This document shows positions 62,034 through 64,000 of a stretch of DNA of 64,000 nt, piece by piece (position 1 is the stretch's first letter; each line of letters opens with the position of its first letter). The DNA comes from an uncultured bacterium (GTDB taxonomy: Bacteria; Cyanobacteriota; Vampirovibrionia; Gastranaerophilales; Gastranaerophilaceae): NCBI GenBank assembly GCA_948964545.1, contig CAREDV010000001.1, positions 696,859 to 760,858 of the forward strand, in the 5' to 3' direction. The position numbers and the translations under genes were made by a program. Below the pieces are notes generated by a model, which was not told where the DNA came from, did no database searches, and saw only the letters and a list, made by a program, of their open reading frames with translations.

Positions 62034-62627
62034 TTAAATGTAAGCTTTTAAATCCTCTTGTAACTTGCCTCTGGCTCTGGCAATTCTTGACTTAACCGTT
62101 CCAATGCTTGAGTGAGTAGCTTCAGCAATTTCTTCGTAAGACAAACCTTGAAATTCTCTTAGTACAATAGCAATTCTAAATTGCTCAGGAAGCGCTAGTA
62201 TTGCATTTTTTATAAATTTTTCTAATTCACCTGAAATACATTTTTCATGCGGCTTGCATTTTTTATCTAATAATTGTAATTTTATTGGAGGGGTATCTTC
62301 TTTTTCTTCATCAAGTGAAATTGTATCAACTTTTCTTTGTAATTTTCTAAGTTCATCATAAAAAAGATTTGTTATAATCTGGTTTTGCCAACTTTTATAA
62401 AGTTTTGGATTTTTCAAATGCTGAATGTTTTTTGCAATGCGCAAAAGTGCTTCTTGCGTTAAATCAGAAACATTTTCACCATTTTGACTCAAATATGAGA
62501 ATGAAGCATAAACATTTTTTTGTTCACGCTTGATTAGTTCCTCCAGTGCTTTAAAATCATTTTGCTGAGAAAGCACTACAAGTTCTTCTAATGACATTTT
62601 TTTGTATTGCAGTTTTGCATCTGTCAT
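62034..62627 (-). CDS. ECF-type RNA polymerase sigma factor
   Basis: 197 residues with region 2 (SDLTQEALLRIAKNI, YKSWQNQIITNLFYDELRK) and region 4 (ALPEQFRIAIVLREFQGLSYEEIAEATHSSIGTVKSRIARARGKL). There is no region 3, as in ECF factors. It likely drives its own operon and envelope or stress genes. An AAGGAGAAG site precedes the ATG. The 94 bases upstream are AT-rich; I could not define the promoter. Confidence 0.9.
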   Translation of the reverse strand: MTDAKLQYKKMSLEELVVLSQQNDFKALEELIKREQKNVYASFSYLSQNGENVSDLTQEALLRIAKNIQHLKNPKLYKSWQNQIITNLFYDELRKLQRKVDTISLDEEKEDTPPIKLQLLDKKCKPHEKCISGELEKFIKNAILALPEQFRIAIVLREFQGLSYEEIAEATHSSIGTVKSRIARARGKLQEDLKAYI

Positions 62628-62721
62628 AAACTTCTCCTTACATCTATAGTAAGTAAAGTTTTGCCAGAAATACTCATACTCTGCTACATAGTCAATTGAT
62701 TATATTTTTTATATTAAACTT

Positions 62722-63963
62722 TTAAGAAGCCGAAATAAAACCATTTAAAGCAGTGTAAGCTGCAACATAAGGTGATGCAAGGTAAATAAATCCTTCCACA
62801 TTACCCATTCTGCCCTGAAAATTCCTATTTTGAGTTGCAAGGCAAACCTCACCGTCAGCTAGAGTTCCTGCATGAACGCCTACACAAGGTCCGCATCCAG
62901 GTGGTAAAATTGTCGCATTTGCTTCTACGAAAATTGTAATTAAACCTTCAGCCAGAGCTTGCAGATAAACATCTTTTGACGCAGGACAAATTAACATTCT
63001 TACATCAGGATTAACTTTTTTACCTTTTAAAATTTGTGCGACAACTCGTAAATCTTCAATTCTGCCGTTTGTGCAAGTTCCTACAAATACTTGGTCTACT
63101 TTTACATCTTTTAATTCGTCAACTGTTTTGGTGTTATCAACAGTATGAGGACAAGAAACTGTGTGTTTGATATCCTGTGCATTAATTTTTATAACTCTTT
63201 CATAGATAGCGTCGCTATCAGGTTTTAAAGTTCTAAATTTGTCTTCGCGGCCGCGTAATTTTAAAAATTCTCTTGTCTTTTCATCTGCTATAAATAAACC
63301 AGCTTTGGCACCTGCTTCAACTGCCATATTTGCTAATGTAAAGCGTTCAGACATTTCCATGTTTTCAATTGTATCGCCGCAAAATTCCAAAGCCTTGTAA
63401 GTTGCGCCGTCTGCACCAATCATTCCAATCAAGTGAAGCATCAAATCTTTTGAACATATACCCTTATTAAATTTGCCTGTAACTTCAATTTTAAATGTAC
63501 CAGGAACTTTAAGCCAAGTTTTACCCAAAGCCATTGCTACAGCAATATCAGTTGAGCCCATACCAGTTGCAAATGCACCCAGCGCACCTGATGTACAGGT
63601 GTGTGAATCTGCACCAACCAAAATTTCACAAGGGTTTACAAAAGTTTCTACTAATCTTTGGTGACAAACTCCTGCTCCAACATCAGATAAAACAGCTCCA
63701 TATTCTTTAGAAAAATCTCTTAAAACTGTATGTGTATTTGATAATTCTTTTCTTGGACTTGGTGAAGCATGATCAATAAAAAGGATGGTTCTTTCAGGAT
63801 TATTTAACTTATCTTTGCCTAATTTTTTAAATTCCTGAACGGTTAAAGGTCCTGTTCCATCTTGAACTGCTGTAACATCAACATTTGCAATAACAAGTTC
63901 GCCAGCTTTTACAGCTTTTCCTGCATGTTCAGAAATTATTTTTTCAGCTAAAGTTTGTCCCAT
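62722..63963 (-). CDS. leuC: LeuC/homoaconitase-family dehydratase large subunit
   Basis: 413 residues. Fe-S enzyme of the aconitase superfamily: MGQTLAEKIISEHAGK, ADSHTCTSGALGAFATGMGSTD, VFVGTCTNGRIEDLRVVA and PPGCGPCVGVHAG hold the cluster Cys. The length and layout fit the archaeal/Thermotoga-type LeuC or homoaconitase large subunit, working with a separate small subunit not seen in the window. 3-isopropylmalate dehydratase is the most likely role; aconitase or homoaconitase cannot be excluded, since an isocitrate dehydrogenase is the only related enzyme here. Start at ATG 63963, with AAGGAGA 7 bases upstream; the earlier ATG at 63969 is too close to that site. Confidence 0.87.
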   Translation of the reverse strand: MGQTLAEKIISEHAGKAVKAGELVIANVDVTAVQDGTGPLTVQEFKKLGKDKLNNPERTILFIDHASPSPRKELSNTHTVLRDFSKEYGAVLSDVGAGVCHQRLVETFVNPCEILVGADSHTCTSGALGAFATGMGSTDIAVAMALGKTWLKVPGTFKIEVTGKFNKGICSKDLMLHLIGMIGADGATYKALEFCGDTIENMEMSERFTLANMAVEAGAKAGLFIADEKTREFLKLRGREDKFRTLKPDSDAIYERVIKINAQDIKHTVSCPHTVDNTKTVDELKDVKVDQVFVGTCTNGRIEDLRVVAQILKGKKVNPDVRMLICPASKDVYLQALAEGLITIFVEANATILPPGCGPCVGVHAGTLADGEVCLATQNRNFQGRMGNVEGFIYLASPYVAAYTALNGFISAS

Positions 63964-64000
63964 AACCATTCTCCTTTTTAGCTAATTATAGCACCAATAA

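Noticed and set aside
1..64000. tRNA, rRNA, CRISPR, insertion sequence or prophage
   Set aside because: No T-loop-like tRNA pattern, spaced repeats, transposase or phage gene was seen by eye. A tRNAscan or Infernal run would settle small RNAs, which I could have missed.

Overview
The window looks like a chromosomal segment of a non-photosynthetic relative of the Cyanobacteria, most likely a gut Vampirovibrionia/Melainabacteria (Gastranaerophilales-type) bacterium. What I see: AT-rich DNA; an ATP synthase operon in the cyanobacterial atp1 order a-c-b'-b-delta-alpha-gamma, with two different b-type subunits and the beta/epsilon genes absent from the run; a protein with three SLH domains; glgC; a cyanobacteria-like Ski2-type helicase; and prepilins with the FTLAEVLITLGIIGVV signature that is common in that lineage. 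The taxonomic placement is inference from family knowledge, not from a search. No photosynthesis, CRISPR, prophage, transposase, rRNA or tRNA gene was recognised.

Layout. 1-8 kb: the 3' part of gcvPB (cut by the window edge), a 2-hydroxyacyl-CoA dehydratase-type protein, a membrane protein, miaA, a large AsmA-like envelope protein and a prepilin. 8-16 kb: pyk, an SLH protein, a small Cys-rich secreted protein, a uridine-kinase-like P-loop protein, and two related glycine-zipper proteins of unknown function. 15-32 kb: mostly housekeeping genes (NAD-type isocitrate dehydrogenase, serS, helicase, nifS-nifU, dnaX, ribD, gshB, tsaD, obg) interspersed with small lineage-type hypotheticals. 32-46 kb: a degenerate amidohydrolase, gpmI, an SNF2 helicase, two prepilin genes carrying 10-base G tracts, rpsU, an RpoD-like sigma factor, folE2, rsmE and cca. 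46-50 kb: two tandem paralogous membrane proteins. 50-55 kb: the ATP synthase operon on the minus strand. 55-59 kb: birA and a sodium-pumping decarboxylase (oadG-oadA-oadB). 59-64 kb: glgC, a two-gene hypothetical operon, an ECF sigma/anti-sigma pair and a LeuC/aconitase-family protein.

How the genes fit together. The picture is of a fermenting anaerobe. Glycolysis (gpmI, pyk) and glycogen synthesis (glgC) are present. A biotin-dependent decarboxylase exports Na+, and birA is encoded in its own operon to biotinylate OadA. The ATP synthase c subunit looks proton-type rather than sodium-type, so the two ion circuits would need a link elsewhere. NifU/NifS supply Fe-S clusters for enzymes such as the LeuC-family dehydratase.

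Most interesting signals. (1) Two prepilin genes have G10/C10 tracts inside their leader codons. One is in frame and one is out of frame by one base, which is the classic layout of slipped-strand phase variation. (2) Five otherwise different hypothetical proteins share a short polar N-terminus ending in a Phe-(x)-Gly motif. (3) A set of genes has a TATAAT-like -10 box 5 or 6 bases before the start codon and no Shine-Dalgarno, implying leaderless mRNAs, while neighbouring genes have ordinary leaders. (4) A conserved-looking amidohydrolase has lost every metal ligand.
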